Shown here: positions 27,719 through 28,136 of the stretch, piece by piece
Layout of the letters: each line of letters begins with the position of its first letter
Numbering within the stretch: the first letter of the stretch is position 1
Assembly (NCBI GenBank): GCA_937868205.1
Contig: CALMMC010000114.1
Span: forward strand, 1 to 28,136
Length of the DNA stretch: 28,136 bases
Direction of reading: 5' to 3'
Origin: JAAZPG01 sp012797375
GTDB taxonomy: Bacteria > Acidobacteriota > Aminicenantia > Aminicenantales > UBA4085
Position numbers and translations under genes: made by a program
The notes under the pieces: model-generated
The model's database searches: none
What the model saw: only the letters and a program-made list of their open reading frames with translations
What the model was told of the DNA's origin: nothing

Positions 27719-28135
27719 TCAATAGAGAACACCCTCGGGGCCGTCGGCCCCGTAAAGGCCGATCAGCCGGTCGATCTCGGCCGTTATGAGATCGCGACGG
27801 ACAAGCATGTTCCGGATCTCGGATGGATTCAAGCAGCCGCCGGTCGCGGCGCGTATGGTTTCGAAATCGAGCGTTTTCAGTCTTTCGACGAAGCCCTTGG
27901 GGAGCTGGCGCATCAGCTTCGGTCCCTCGCGGTGCTTTTCGGTATAGATGAGGCGCTTGTCGAACTTGGACGCGGCGAAGGCCCGGGAATGATCGATCAG
28001 GATGAGATGCCAATCCGGCGTAACGAGGACCTGATTCAGGTGCCGGTCGTAGTTGCCGATGAGATTGTCGAAGGCCCGCTGGAGATAGGTCGCCCGGTTC
28101 CAGTCGAGGAGCCGGGAGCCGGGTATTCTCAGCTT
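27719..28135 (-). CDS. PI3K/HipA-like kinase, C-terminal part (truncated by window edge)
   Basis: At least 138 residues are visible, open at the right edge. The segment AFDNLIGNYDRHLNQVLV followed by WHLILIDHSRAF matches the catalytic and metal-binding loops of the phosphatidylinositol-kinase/HipA-like kinase fold. There the D-R-H-x-x-N loop supplies the catalytic Asp and Asn, and the ID pair corresponds to the DFG-type metal ligand. The C-terminal part is helical and contains KGFVERLKTLDFETIRAATGG. It may phosphorylate a protein or small molecule; the substrate and the N-terminal domains lie outside the window. Distant homologues include actinobacterial 'PI3/4-kinase-like' proteins. No terminator is evident after the stop at 27719. 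Confidence 0.68.
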   Translation of the reverse strand, partial: KLRIPGSRLLDWNRATYLQRAFDNLIGNYDRHLNQVLVTPDWHLILIDHSRAFAASKFDKRLIYTEKHREGPKLMRQLPKGFVERLKTLDFETIRAATGGCLNPSEIRNMLVRRDLITAEIDRLIGLYGADGPEGVLY

Positions 28136-28136
28136 C

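Overview
The window looks like a chromosomal segment of a GC-rich, Gram-negative (outer-membrane-bearing) bacterium. Evidence: two outer-membrane or periplasmic envelope proteins, many signal peptides, sigma70-type promoters, a long Bacillus-like SRP RNA of about 270 nt, and two tRNA-Ser genes. The gene mix (secreted GH35 and GH2 beta-galactosidases, SPFH plus small ribbon-helix-helix protein, CHAT with ECF sigma) reminds me of Acidobacteriota or candidate phylum Aminicenantes (Aminicenantota). That is a judgement from protein style, not a search result.

Layout. Positions 1-662 hold no convincing gene apart from a possible promoter for a gene leaving the left edge. Positions 663-3774 are a minus-strand operon: YugP-type zinc metallopeptidase, secreted GH35 beta-galactosidase, Smr-domain protein. 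A divergent promoter drives an outer-membrane barrel protein (4111-5364). Next come a transposase remnant, the SRP RNA (5859-6130) and an OmpA-family protein with a clear terminator (7116-7158). A second minus-strand block (7157-11947) carries a small zincin metallopeptidase, a DapA/NanA-type aldolase and a secreted LacZ-like GH2 beta-galactosidase.

Divergent from this block lies serS, followed by tRNA-Ser(UGA). After the tRNA comes the most interesting locus, 13618-17357. It holds a secreted protein fusing a beta-helix-like N-terminus, a TPR-like helical region and a C-terminal CHAT (caspase-like) peptidase. Facing it, four bases away, is an ECF sigma factor with an overlapping transmembrane zinc-finger anti-sigma factor. 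I read this as a candidate protease/sigma signalling module.

The right half has a tandem SUOX-like-fold exported protein, a lipoprotein alpha/beta hydrolase, a methyltransferase, an FKBP-TPR isomerase and glycine C-acetyltransferase (kbl). A PAP2 phosphatase follows, flanked by six copies of a repeat built around TGGTTAACCA. Then comes an operon of SPFH membrane protein, ribbon-helix-helix protein and Ntn-type C45-like hydrolase, and tRNA-Ser(GCU). Immediately beyond that tRNA lies an array of structured repeats (115-bp direct repeats bracketing 104-bp tandem units). The window ends inside a PI3K/HipA-like kinase gene.

A recurring theme is probable leaderless transcription. In serS, the CHAT gene, the methyltransferase and the PAP2 gene the -10 hexamer sits only 6-9 bases before the ATG and there is no Shine-Dalgarno sequence, whereas other genes here have strong ones.
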